Source of the DNA: Andalucia godoyi
Lineage: Eukaryota; Discoba; Jakobea; Jakobida; Andaluciidae
Reading direction: 5' to 3'
Assembly: GCA_009859145.1 (NCBI GenBank)
Contig: VRVR01000021.1
Coordinates: forward strand, 257,507-321,506
DNA: 64,000 nt
Shown: positions 49,001-52,386 of the stretch, one piece after another
Layout: every line of letters begins with the position of its first letter
Position numbering within the stretch: position 1 is the first letter of the stretch
Made by a program: the position numbers and the translations under genes
Notes under the pieces: model-generated
Seen by the model: the letters and a program-made list of their open reading frames with translations, nothing else
The model's database searches: none
What the model was told of the DNA's origin: nothing

Positions 49001-49602
49001 CTCCAGCCAAAGTCCAACGCACATCAGCTTCAACAGCGGATTCGCCATCTTCGTCTGCTTCCGCTTCTTTGCCGTCATCTCGCAATGCCAGCAGTGTGGA
49101 GCCGAATGCAACGCCGGCAAGACCTTTGGATCCGCGGTCGACTGCATATGGTCCGCGTCTGGATTCATCGATCTCACCATTGACCAAGCGCCCGATTGGC
49201 TATGTCCAGAACCCGGCCCACGGAATGAGATTGACGGAAATTCGTTCTGAACCGTTGTTCAATCCCGCCCCAGTTCCTGCTCCTGCTCGTGTCCCCGTTC
49301 CTACTTCATCTGTTCCGGCGGCCAAAATGCTTCCTCAGGGCGATGGAGTGGTGCGTCCGCATGGCAAGCCTACAGCAGGCTATGTGAAGAACAACGCGCA
49401 TGGCGTTCACATCGACGATGTCGAAGTGTCTACTGTGCCGATGCCTGCAAAGCGACATGTGAAGAAGGACGATGCGTCATCTTCGGCTGATGGTTCGTTT
49501 GCAAATCCCGCTTTTGGGAAGGAGATTGATTTGGAATCGGACCGTCTAAGTGACATATCGTGGGACGATGCCGATGCTTCAGGAGATGACGCCAAGTCTT
49601 GA
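25021..49602 (+). CDS. Giant multi-domain cell-surface protein (8193 aa)
   Basis: One uninterrupted 24.6-kb frame. It has a signal peptide (residues about 10-35). About 6000 residues rich in Ser, Thr, Val and N-x-S/T sites follow as short strand-like units. Residues about 6030-6865 carry Pmp-type GGA[IVF] and FxxN beta-helix repeats (SNSADNGGAIF, GNQGDTGGGIY). A Cys-rich GCC2/GCC3-like module lies at about 6990-7097 (CRSCASGFY, CVPCPSEGTLCPGG). About eight hydrophobic spans lie at about 7100-7484, and a 709-residue cytoplasmic tail carries repeated motifs. Inferred role: heavily glycosylated adhesin, wall or mechanosensory protein at the cell surface. Similar Pmp-plus-multispan proteins are known from other protists. 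The complete absence of frame breaks argues for a functional gene. Confidence 0.9.
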   Translation: MMLHRFSNHNRYSSLLAVLLFVLLLLHHRSLLVSSERWDATAGKAWAASTNNWNPKVIPNDFTKPVLFGALPNVGEIILIDAKYSAYSMTAWSTPASRKFSCSVALCGVTAAPTFGNFTINGWTFDGGSGAMTLALSDSPAASNFLSSGFAGSVSIAFSNTGLLTISPTTTLPTLSIASGTPLSLYSIANSPSVNSLTMTSAGITTFYGATLVTSVVQTGLGTFATVPGSLAITFQDSWQVLGSSPVFKFSTSMSIKTADLSIVGDINPSFVCDTLVNCNITASTIDFVAGSTVQLGAGFTLYLQALPYTDPAPLTFTGSGVLSLASTSVAVPTCSASNVQFSGSVSWGPCLQVTIGNLDLGTSGFSLSCPLQLNTKVTSSSQSAFVTASSVSVSSAAGSFVFANAAPLTMKSTVFMNGQSVSVMSDLSFPTLSITASQSWSCASAKCIITVGTLYLNGNVWILDSKTQLIVNSTITSSSGAYISVPLMFIGNSSSFSFFGSGSLQLSTLLSINTSTINTQPALQISTVNSMVLNYFRCSGTSTCSMEVGSMQVYSGSVSLDGGATLYLNNSLLSSGTFSVTGGSKVYLGSVLNSAFAISGVSKLLLQNPETIVRTSALTTSGDVYVDSLTVSGSQSWVCSGSVSSCRVFGGSVVASLTTWSIGSTLGFYANNSIQILSASTTIWGSSNIFLGNSSVSVFAISGLLYVRAQATLLSRSLSLNSDFLPDVLVLPMAGSGSGSQISCSVAVCRVVAGTVSTVSGTVSFAANVYLQLNSTLLTTDVSGSLSLWAGQLIFGNSSMFSVVNVGDLALKSSVISFRSSAFSFSGRVQADSVEVQPATQTWSCAVAGSCAVAMGELFLGSSILSATGVNEVIVNSSVSSVTGSQISVQQLRIGNSTSFRFSGSGVLRVVGPVAANVSTVYLTSAPSISTLQSMELAALVCSGTSTCSMEVGSMQVYSGSVSLDGGATLYLNNSLLSSGTFSVTGGSKVYLGSVLNSAFAISGVSKLLLQNPETIVRTSALTTSGDVYVDSLTVLSDQSWNCASVASCSVSLSRLDLGSFSLSWASDLHVLVNTSMSVASGFLSCGSPLTIGNVSNNFFFASTSSLRVSGSLVVSTQRVVASSSSFLLNVSSSVFGSQSSSVQNLTLRTSLLSFPAFSFLSPSVGIVDVVDVTVSDLVLSPLCSLSVGNLSVPSGMLILNQAALAVNLSMLVQTISVVHKGYLTTSAFTDVINVSKLSVSDQSVAVLKGTFHQSIPYGYCSNSSFLQIMEFSAVGGVSAFSTLRMESLCKLSIFSDVTFQNVLSFNSTTEVFAKSTVQLLSVFNNSVLLGDSQYTSAVLNFSGLNLVESVGLSVGNLNFVDENCDVSFSGGVNVTVSAVLSSSSPRVSTFGWFSITLLQDLPFQLAVQQDFSIHTNGSIRLSQRLGGSLSYSNMLFDGVVHCKGLQMIDVRNATFTRDSFVNGSLSVSNGYAVFFSVFNYSDISLMDSTASIVHTELDRAVPLVVSNKSVLSFSDVSRFPSPMFLSAFISNGSTVVFPPVSPTVLVVDLTLLASTMSWYGVSTAFSVLNTSDSRIAIGHSSVNVFSLTALNSTFVGLSNPTSCSILLNKTLDVGAANRLDMGCNLTLVAGLTLQDSGSFVLHNASSLFLQPYATVLLRRMNPLGSLFFSSSGNSLVVIPLSAQVVVDDCDGTLSIPIRSSGSLSVIGPSVLLIDNLWCSGPLSTVGVSSDSSVAFNQLLLSDFANFSSSSSSLSVGSMNVSSGILNLHAAAISVFSVQTALLNLDGIVSVQFLDLLKDSEFNVSSSNGQLSSNCSTGSLQFLMHSKIQLASGSRINTGCLILVDQSSVSSRAGSVSFRFYGPDGYLALLHNSSMDVVNTSMVISEDGLQGLTRLQVGSAESVDADYSGVSVGNGSIVSFDAGVSLSGTLDVGQCEVNILRNFRVANGTVFQHGFLESSSTVNVAGVLVVSGSRAQYVQQSGSISVSPLAFVEFQEKSLLRQESVFSLLLVHGFGVVRFVSSASFLSGQGVGLLNVTSNGAVFANTSTIVFGEVFVAGKNASLRITAPLDVLPACTIYATKVSVFADGVADFGDCASLIVAQSLLLSNSSVSVYGATVADFNVSGAGTRVLVGRSFRITRNSFVAPFSSLSVAYQLSTFANIFIGNLGQCSLSVEGGLSSMTVQSHALLLTECSLGANGSLHLDVSSSVVLSSAWIRMESGGSMTMSPGSEVAAAIPTSDSGIFVSSGSSSSTVDNGLLTINNASLAVPFVIEGNFTVCGSGATRLRKDGSVRGINGRLFLCPSVEVFMDDSLSIGGGATFTAGASSVVNVGALHNLSISNSTVSLDSNSQIRLRGDGLVFGNSSIVGNGSVVLYGSRLSVFGSDTISLYSLALPVDGSVFSVSSVLSGVSISQLSILTASVADMTNVTVSVFFGGVSLMNGGSLLLSNASAGTLSASDFDLYISKEFRVDNDITLNGNVSISGLKGCLLAGHANVTVSDAFVRMMCNLWFSNRLNVTNSVVSHGGSLNSSYAAGSFIAVRSVWNASEGHGWDVSASVVAEQSQLRLAASGTSRLGTSVSLSDSSVHFIGGDVLSGPWTMHSSVLSSPSCLSMSFSSFDIMNSTVSVGCRMLFSSFSNASMSELTFFSGGMLSNSLFLDRSVLTSNGSVYSGETKIQSSRMEVFDCDSVRVASIQARNSTIYSSCTLNVSSTLDLYSSGVGVSYGGLLAGPMSGNLSTLSVVGSVVADDVSLLDANMIVYGCLATTFSSLSVLRSQMVVNCSVSVQSLTSVSLSNFTVEFGNFSSSSSTLLSSALFVSGGSVQGGSAVWNVTTVQVLGCSKVQYGTLRIESTSVRIQCPFGISNELSASASNITVQSGGLTTGSVIGGNSQLLVNGTVLSGMTTWTSSNLVVRHCSLVSLQNAVFSDAFVDVDCSFSVLDFINASRSVVTVQGLSSVFSSGSLFSNSSSFHLPEAADILDFASVRDSYVSATSGSSLLRVSSLFAAGTVTVSNSQIVVSKFLNFSTSSLFMDNSTMDVAGLLTSNARLTIMDVGTRNSLLVLRSSSSSTFSSYFSESCSARFLLDVYAAGSISVQNCSLYSNMSCTVAGNLSLMQSNFSMDSGVFLGNGSVDLRGQSHSLFSLCNLTFNGSIMISDSSGFSAFGGELQLFGHTRLSANSTLFVSPSGSAQFGSLSAEKRSSVSFLSAAYPIVGTTDISESSTLQFSQCSKVTFAVVYVSTSSLISDCDILASAAASFVNASVSAAASTISVESAGAMALSAAVKFTNLLVNASKQLEFMQNTFLDLWNSSVALTGTHVSSSPSFMTSIRGFGFGSALLSSAVWMSNQSSLSLSNVEFVVLNSTLQLSEVSLSTASVRVAESSSLIFTNISVVQSTLNLSTSSSASVLRASLLSSLVDVASPGSLSVSSMLVLSNSSCAITGRLSLNSASAQVLTDSSLIIKFSALQDLSLDVLEVTRSTLSMSGVLSLQQRLVSLHSSPAFSVSAESIATSGLSLYNSTASVASSLLSAENLNVSFSQFSSTGQTNCTGVYLQASNYSSMGGAVFGNALFSTTGSVMIVDTAVTVANSSTVVSPMDLRLLNSSLTSAGSWKFDSDANITCLDTASSIKYSGITEGVSKRVSIRCTSTVSGAFSLFSNSSLYFTHLIVTGKLSLYNSSFVVASVLTGSGEIDFYRSSALMESTASVVFAGSVFERDSSTLVFANGSSVVSPLGRFYLSDGSTAVQNATSSVFFGTISSRDDGSIFRFRGSVLLTVSSVIARDGGVVIIESCRQYSFGEVDTNGNGLIALCGGSSSATLAVDNGVFEFCDPLILKNNASFLIGNGGNGSVIIRPTPSCPSASIVIEKGAQLLLQAQEVLLFVDVFINGYMQASSGNNTFVNSFFSNDSSSTLCTSSSLMTFSGPSTISGVTNFMSPFVNFGFSRSLFRGNLTVTGCLKMQRENAEFSEHYSSAVVSCIIVNDSTLLLNHTSFSVQSSFVSRGSSITIVWSNFSVPTIVSLQSSSGFSFNDSNILVPINSSWTVDASRVSLRSTYVEQHGYILISGNSSDVSLFNSTIGSSISEFDMSTCSFSSQFTKISISRVQLFNSRASFALSPVFAEILQFSGNSIMSSDSVVEMREAWIADGTLLGTGADAVFRVSSSLDLQMRLPVYLISAVLEVAGSGLVSGSSTLYFAGESSLNIKGNLTVASSVSFLSSSAQAISSMLVEKTAFLVVANSSFICEVPVFVTGQMSVNQNVSVVLRDLSLFGSVSVVGDPYVPTSMVLTGAFAGDGRIGLLNSYFTLSNASKVNFPGSLFAASSFLFAQSSNVTFFGNMSLRYGSKLDYRNVSLGTISLFSLFDNSSAVFLDSAVRDVDFLSVILAGNATMTLNYRNPSVSRISLHDYASLFVSASDVHMNDVSLSNHSLVDMSQVANSSIQSLYMTHAPSFIESTHSSIYNSIFMGGVFSCNGSARFENSSVFDVAERFELRSCVVDAFHSSVFRKGVVVLSDSALLRFFDSAVFLQGGIAATNDASHVIFAAGASAIVLDSSFYLFDCNVQVLGNLSVVHSVANFSAALNVSGYLQISSDSDVASVSSVYTEVGSVVSMMNSSLQIVRDSRLQGRLAISGSLLHFGPTSRSYGSGILEISEKSFFNVSGFLSMPNATFLVLNKSDVRLQQTSVVAEQFGSSMTLHNSAMEVHSHAPVRFSSLGLYAASSAVFSSLYDITGFFLETGGQSTIQTFDTLSFSVLSVLSGSVSCENNSMVTIQNASLSGESVGRFHNCPIVVNDFSVPSAIADLGFENSSIEITHQLRVSNSSFFLHCDTLSLVSLTSSWIIHEASSVIWNCSVKSAIGSHGSMLSSQVSLYGSYVFNGTIVIDSGSEVLVSSRVDANKNVSVFNSRFVLNTTASLSMFDQSMTVMNSSVVLLPGSSLFSDGRIGFEDSTFKAAGLMDVSTCSFEFVLSSANLTSSASAALLMGRSFSIWNSTLYSSMPKLDFVTFSAVGPLSALTMVSSHVSAVQCLLEDIGMWTIASSDVALTNVTLTSPGGIVSVRNSSIVVRNMLFAGAVVQCDNARVIYGQFVVSGIHSKFSTCRVSVENSTDFLTSSLLTLDNSTLWTHGLTRILPDVRIAGGRSSLILSDFGVFQGPGVVVDVDVFALNVSDVNVLHSVSVFGRVELHGRIFMNDSSSLLLHGGGSVLGTIAAAQNSSLNVSDCRLPLLFDVDSRVLGLPYLISVNCSLESKGYVDVDRLQSLASIINIRSTSTFISNVSSLTSSFLGDYGTLRMNQITGLHDRSNFVVGLGGVLRLPFNFSVSTSSVFVAVYDSTLLSQSHTSVVCIGANMSILAHQELAIEHLNVVSSHFVIGSNTSLTAAAVSVSSQSNVSISGSIKITDSFSFFSGRIYGTGFFRLYGASRLLSEGSKIFSATVVTVFGNMTFGAAEDLYLSGGSSLTIAMSGWLLYPTGVSVRPGDTLSGTLTIQGGLRGMGDNSSIAFEVPVDTARNASFLISYSSVTFDEAVVIANSVNQSSGQLIFNGGGSFVVVASDERPFVASSGLLRFAGSDSSYVVSYGYDVYSYGVLEFDAFQFTTTGNLFTYSTVSAYSGTINFGDFRSLDLSTIVLSQELNFVGGQTKIVGEIQLFGSLVVGSDNVVASMEFVAGGQLLRNELSILVRRLGTLSFNSDSEGSIVNVKSVKVQGTLNFNSGQNVQISDLYLAGGVVVADRDMLVRNSFIWEDGTLLGSGQTKNFGILNFTTDGFKFFDTRTILNFNYTEITGNPLFRFRRGAQFINNGTLNIRSGFILQAGTTDDASHVVNGKSGVMFVNPGPGGIFDCQSLVVNDGTIRIGAGVFQLSQGGFLRQDAGTLALNGGLLRVVSDSFVFGVQINGGSIQSPGTIEANVLNAYGLLDLSSTVNIVGVYEQDLDADMKVTINDRQLFGFLNVSASVWLRGSLIANVFNDSFVQENRDMTFVFMRYARIGQDVEPLMNDFRRILGCNGFLRADKFATSYSVTIIQYTEIGQLYVSSAQTASDASCCGSFEIPCKSISFALETVLDGKTIVLMPGVFRVGSPNTNVQITAPNKAFSIVAFSPQATVLDCESHGPFMIFSHQSVSALSGFIIRNCSSDQGGALRVISGAYPMISNMIFDSNRSPSGGAIFVEDATPMISNSTFISNSADNGGAIFISGAASRVSIFDAYMSENMADVSGGHVSVQNSGALEMQRSVLSKGYSVTSGGCFSCESASNCSFSETSFIMCSSFDGGAGSVVLASANLSACHFISNQALGTVLSDGAPTVGGGAMSLSEASFVCSSTVFSKNNATYGGCLFLLKLSGSTSLIRSSVFLDNIGTYGGAIYVYESAINIAGSQCSNNTALNSGGCVSASLSTVVVRLSEFLSNRASGLGGAVYVFRLDVGGFSIFDSQLSKNFGTLGGALAADTSPVVLHNCILDDNESVEFGAGLYLKSSQVDTTLCSLRRNKCQSSGGGIYVESGSTLAVNASSFEANQASVYGAGFYVSASSITLQSSVFLNQVSRFGGAGYAVSADTSVSNCSFANMTASSQGGSLFVIASTVKIVDSSFSTSSSQESGGGIHAISCTFTVTSSVFSTCSSGTGGAVFVDSSECVFNLTTLSANQATDGGGLFSVLSSVSMAQVTLQRNAVSNRGGGVYCLSSKIFDLSSSFFAGNNATSSGGAAYVEKCPATLKDSVLDGSSSPVGSGLHLVFGSTAKVTRSTFVGNQGDTGGGIYCDACSDLVVLNSSFIRNSVKKFGAGIADIRGVSVLTIQGTRFHENAAATRGGGLYLSDVSALVNDTEFTTQSAGEGGGLFFTLSSSSVGQLWLTKSTFQNNTASFGCGGGFCWDVLEPFYDNFTKQSMIGNTGVYGPNIGSAPKKLSTAMNVSQPQRSGEQFTEVLNVDVLDFYDQVVAIDNGTVVSVEPATLSTIISGARTAATVNGRATFSGIGVVAKPGSSVNIKFVQTVLDADSTSVSVSPCNAGETELESLCRSCASGFYNLNADLYCVPCPSEGTLCPGGNVTKSIADWWLWRYPNRVVPYRCPDKYCLADNICGANRIQSEDNVLCSRCIKDHINWGQDCVECTEVNGGLVFAAIVVCWAYIIVLLVVGQSDSGMFKIFMYFAQTLQLIIPTTVRNGFVDLLGLANLRVQESAGGACLAPLDFFGKSLFNVLIPLFLLFLLVLTWLLNAIWTAVEQRVKRAAKFLSMVVYYRSVSAASSYIWKEKMEYERTMTEEKRLEMVRTAAVNRSKRLALYVYTFAFLLLFSYSTISLTVLEFVNCRQVEDLTLVTSQPEVSCDSDSYRAWLTVYVVLLAVIVVGAPFLLLGFLLWSWRKQKLAEESFKMHFGVLYSSYRLKFFWYESVFMIRRTIITSFFVLFYDEPPTRSFTLACVCIVFLAVHVAMRPFLYIRDNIAETASLLAIAVIAGLASSEWLTAAPSSATVVFIIFVCLPFVVWGALGLYIVFAVVHVVVRKRQGRPLPADYYAPRLQGASKNVKYVYLSGNATRAKGIPFVIAEGASEDGSADASKPADKLDQGFAFRGLGADEMQEYSNPVYRSKAVMYSDDETSNNFDPRSMLPQYSKRRFGLYANPLFGRTVYVDNDQPGIVYQGGTLSPTLRPFVPQSNSASRHPGPPVPQFSRQSAQNASKTAQPALRTTQEPLLIRNSTQSAHGWFLNPLPLAKNAVVVVENSTPYGESAGEPHVILHGPTLLPDVTSEPKFALPPTVASSSPQSPPIPAIIGGTSFGAGTQKAAFYRNAAHGKDIDVDASADVVYSNNSSTPPSSNAASSLLSSTPPLLTSSLTSPSSSPPVSSSLLHPSNVNGSSSSTRLLSSSLPMPNPARLSQVSTSSSTSSAEFEAAVPKPLPSGPSFGRGIGRESVGYFKNAAHGQDLDFLEAPLPLAPPALIEQPSKKSKKTRKDSSSSSSRTFIGPPPSTSVFIGPRPSSVARPTEIRKAALMGNPVYGMPIAEVMSEPLYATAPPPAKVQRTSASTADSPSSSASASLPSSRNASSVEPNATPARPLDPRSTAYGPRLDSSISPLTKRPIGYVQNPAHGMRLTEIRSEPLFNPAPVPAPARVPVPTSSVPAAKMLPQGDGVVRPHGKPTAGYVKNNAHGVHIDDVEVSTVPMPAKRHVKKDDASSSADGSFANPAFGKEIDLESDRLSDISWDDADASGDDAKS
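26634..26916 (+). repeat. 283-bp exact internal duplication, copy 1
   Basis: Identical base for base, as I read it, to 27846-28128. The offset is 1212 bases (404 codons), which preserves frame. Encodes a unit with CSGTSTCSMEVGSM and DSLTV ends. Confidence 0.95.
27846..28128 (+). repeat. 283-bp exact internal duplication, copy 2
   Basis: Second copy of 26634-26916. Flanks diverge at once on both sides. Confidence 0.95.
32845..33900 (+). repeat. Five-fold protein repeat with C-x18-C pairs, period 76-77 residues
   Basis: First-cysteine codons at 32851, 33079, 33307, 33538 and 33766 are spaced 228, 228, 231 and 228 bases. The second cysteine lies exactly 57 bases after each (32908, 33136, 33364, 33595, 33823). 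DNA identity between units is low, so this is an old protein-level repeat under structural constraint. Confidence 0.9.
47701..49530 (+). repeat. Eight degenerate tail motifs N-[PAN]-x-[HYF]-[GR]
   Basis: The motif asparagine is encoded at 47710 (NPVYR), 47824 (NPLFG), 48325 (NAAHG), 48709 (NAAHG), 48937 (NPVYG), 49210 (NPAHG), 49390 (NNAHG) and 49504 (NPAFG). Aromatic or glycine-rich residues usually precede it (FYR, GYFK, GYVQ, GYVK), and an acidic or Ile/Leu-rich segment follows (DIDV, DLDF, LTEI, HIDDV). All lie in the predicted cytoplasmic tail. Confidence 0.85.
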
Positions 49603-50145
49603 TGTGTTTGAATCATATATATACATATACATATTTAATATTTTATTTTGGTTTTGTTTTGCAATGAGGATAGTGATGGTGACGGAGACCGCCGTGCCAC
49701 CCACCGCTCTTGACCATTGACGGAAAGAAGACAGCGTGTGTGCTCGCTGAACGGGAATGTATCCTCTAAATCCCCTCGTATTTAAGAGTGGAGCGGGTGG
49801 GATGATCAGAAAAATGCCGACTGTAGTAAAACCAAATGGTAAAAGGCAGCAGAAAGTCAGTGCCCCGCAAGTTGATTTTACTTAAGGTCAGGCATCAAGT
49901 GGGTACCAACTATCTTCACGCGAAACCCTAGCTTAACCCTGTTCTTCCGCGATTTCAAACCCTTCCTCCAATCGTCAAAAACATTGGAAAAAATTTCTCC
50001 GCTTTCGCCCTTTGGGAGTTTTCGCTCTCTTTTCTCCTTTTCGTTTCAGTCCTTTTCTCTTCCTTTTCCTTTTCCTTTTCCTTCTCCTTCTTTTCCTCTT
50101 CTTGGTTCCAATTGTGATTTTTGGTTTCCTTGTTTACCGTTCACC
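49603..50145 (+). promoter_or_regulatory. EFL promoter region with telo-box-like element
   Basis: (TA)-rich sequence follows the giant gene at about 49616-49645. TATTTAAG at 49779-49786 could be a TATA element. AAACCCTAG at 49923-49931 matches the telo-box found in plant EF-1alpha and ribosomal-protein promoters. A pyrimidine-rich leader (50030-50110) and TCACC precede the ATG at 50146. Function is inferred by analogy. Confidence 0.45.
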
Positions 50146-51534
50146 ATGTCTGCCACTCAGGATAAGAAGCACATGTCCGTCGTCATCTGCGGACACGTCG
50201 ACTCGGGAAAGTCGACGACCACGGGTCGCTTGCTGTATGAGCTCGGAGGTATCCCCGAGCGTAAGCTTGCCGAGTTGAAGAAGCGCGCCGACGAAATCGG
50301 AAAGTCGTCTTTCTACTTTGCCTTCTTCATGGACACGACCAAGGACGAGCAGGAGCGTGGTATCACCATCCACTGCCAGACCAAGGAGTTCTTCACTGAG
50401 AACTTCCACTACACCATCATTGATGCCCCGGGCCATCGTGACTTCATCAAGAACATGTTGTCTGGTGCCTCTCAGGCTGATGTTGGTATTTTGATGGTTC
50501 CCGCTGATGGTGGTTTCGGAGTCGCCGTCCAGAAGGGAGATCACAAGGCAAACGAAATCCAGGGACAGACTCGCCAGCACGCCCGTCTGCTCAACTTGTT
50601 GGGAGTCAAGCAGCTCATTGTTTGCGTCAACAAGATGGACGAGAAGCAGGCTGCCAACTACCAGGAGGCCCGCTACATCGAGGTTCGCGACGAGATGCGC
50701 AACATGTTGAAGGCCGTTGGCTGGAACAAGGACTTTGTCCAAAACAACGTCCCCGTTCTCCCCATCTCCGGTTGGGTTGGTGACAACTTGATCAAGAAGT
50801 CCGAGAACATGCCGTGGTGGAACGGTATGGACGTCAAGACCTATGACAACGCCGAGACCGTCAAGGTTGTCACTGTGTTGGATGCCCTCAACAACTTTGC
50901 CCGCGTCCCCAAGCGCTCTGAGACTGCACCTGCCCGTGCCCCGATCTCCGGAGTTTACAACATCAAGGGAGTTGGAGATGTTCTGACCTCGCGTGTCGAG
51001 CAGGGATCTTTCAAGCCTGGTGATGATGTCGTCTTCGTTCCCTCGGGATGCGCCGGACGTATCTTCTCCATCGAGATGCACCACAAGAAGGTCGATGCTG
51101 CCGTTCCGGGAGACAATGTTGGTTTCTGCGTGAAGGGTCTTCCCAAGGAGGAGAACGCCAAGCCCAAGGTCGGAGACGTTATGGTCCTCAAGTCGGACAC
51201 CTCTCTCAAGGCCGCCAAGAGATTCACCATCCAGGCTCAGGTTCTTGACCACCCGGGTGAGCTGACTGTTGGATACTGCCCGGTTGCCTGCGTTCGTACC
51301 GATCGCTCTGCCGTCCGTGTCGCCGCCATCAACTGGAAGATGGGAAAGGAGACTGGTGGACAGAAGGTCGAGAACCCCGCCAACGTCAAGGCCAACGAGG
51401 TTGCCGAGATCGTTCTCGAGCCCGTTCAGTCCCTCGTTGTCGAGCCGTACGACAAGTGCGAAGGTCTCGGACGTGTTGCCATCATGGAGGGTAACGGAGT
51501 TGTTATGCTCGGAAAGGTTACCAAGGTTGAATAA
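50146..51534 (+). CDS. EFL: EFL, elongation factor-like GTPase
   Basis: The 462-residue EFL class translational GTPase replaces EF-1alpha in scattered eukaryotes and delivers aminoacyl-tRNA to the ribosome. G motifs are intact: GHVDSGKST, DAPGHRD, NKMD. The class-specific segments LGGIPERKLAEL, FYFAFFMDTTKDEQERGITI, QKGDHKANEIQGQTRQHARLLNLLGVKQL and PISGWVGDNLIKK, and the position of inserts, are those of EFL rather than EF-1alpha. I chose the ATG at 50146. An upstream ATG in frame would add a 54-residue Phe/Pro/Ser peptide encoded by the pyrimidine leader, not part of the family. Codon use is strongly biased to C/G-ending codons compared with neighbours, as expected for very high expression. 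Confidence 0.96.
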   Translation: MSATQDKKHMSVVICGHVDSGKSTTTGRLLYELGGIPERKLAELKKRADEIGKSSFYFAFFMDTTKDEQERGITIHCQTKEFFTENFHYTIIDAPGHRDFIKNMLSGASQADVGILMVPADGGFGVAVQKGDHKANEIQGQTRQHARLLNLLGVKQLIVCVNKMDEKQAANYQEARYIEVRDEMRNMLKAVGWNKDFVQNNVPVLPISGWVGDNLIKKSENMPWWNGMDVKTYDNAETVKVVTVLDALNNFARVPKRSETAPARAPISGVYNIKGVGDVLTSRVEQGSFKPGDDVVFVPSGCAGRIFSIEMHHKKVDAAVPGDNVGFCVKGLPKEENAKPKVGDVMVLKSDTSLKAAKRFTIQAQVLDHPGELTVGYCPVACVRTDRSAVRVAAINWKMGKETGGQKVENPANVKANEVAEIVLEPVQSLVVEPYDKCEGLGRVAIMEGNGVVMLGKVTKVE

Positions 51535-52386
51535 ACTCATTTCCTCGTACAGGTTTGAGTGAACACACATTGTCCTCATTCATCATGCATCATAAATTTC
51601 GTTGTCTTTCCGGTTCCTTGTTTGATTTCTTCTGCAACCCAGTCGCCAAGCGCCACGTTGTTGAGGTGGGGGGGGGGGATGTTTTTGAGAGCTATAATGA
51701 GATCTTGTGGACGCACACGTACTCGGCGAACAACAGAATTAGAGGATCACCAATGCGTCCCTTCCCAATCAAACGGATCGTGTTGTTGTTACCAGCGAAA
51801 TGACGAAGCCGGCTTCACGATGCTAGAGAGTATCAGCCCCTGCTTGATCCCCGCATTAATAAAGTACCAGCTTGCAACCATCCAAAAATGATGATCTTCG
51901 GTGCGACTGATAGTCATCTCTTCTTTTTTTTTCTGGCAGTAAAAGCAGGGCAATCATCGAAGACATCTTGTAGGACACACCGGCTGCGTTGCCACGACCC
52001 CAAAGTGGAGCGGGGCGATGCTGTGGAGCTGCGAATGCGGCCCAGTCAGAGAGGTTGAAGAAGACAGAAGTACAGCTTGACAAACATCGTCAATTAAACG
52101 TCTTGAATATCTTTTGAACACGGTGAGGACCCTGGCTGTGGATGCTGTTTGCTTTTAACTATGCTCCGGATTTGCGATGCTCCCCAACATGTCCCGAAGT
52201 ACAGTTCATCGACCGTGCATGCATCGTATGCACGCATAGACGGGGGTGGAGGAAACAGCTCAAACAAGACGAGAAAACTGCAATCATATGCTACACACGT
52301 ACAAACAACCGTGCCGAAATTTACATGACTGGTAATATTATTCAACAAAATAATAATAATAATAATGAACACACAGACGGGAGGGG
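51535..52386. other. Convergent intergenic region, no gene seen
   Basis: Lies between the stop codons of EFL and the minus-strand FxP-repeat gene. Contains an 11-12 base G-run near 51668 and an (AAT)n tract at about 52345-52367. No RNA gene or supported frame. Confidence 0.6.

Noticed and set aside
49984-50145. 54-residue N-terminal extension of EFL
   Set aside because: Phe/Pro/Ser run translated from the pyrimidine-rich leader; EFL proteins start near the ATG at 50146.
50134-51579. 481-codon open frame antisense to EFL
   Set aside because: Covers EFL almost exactly. EFL's strong codon bias removes the codons that would give stops on the other strand, and the product shows no family resemblance.
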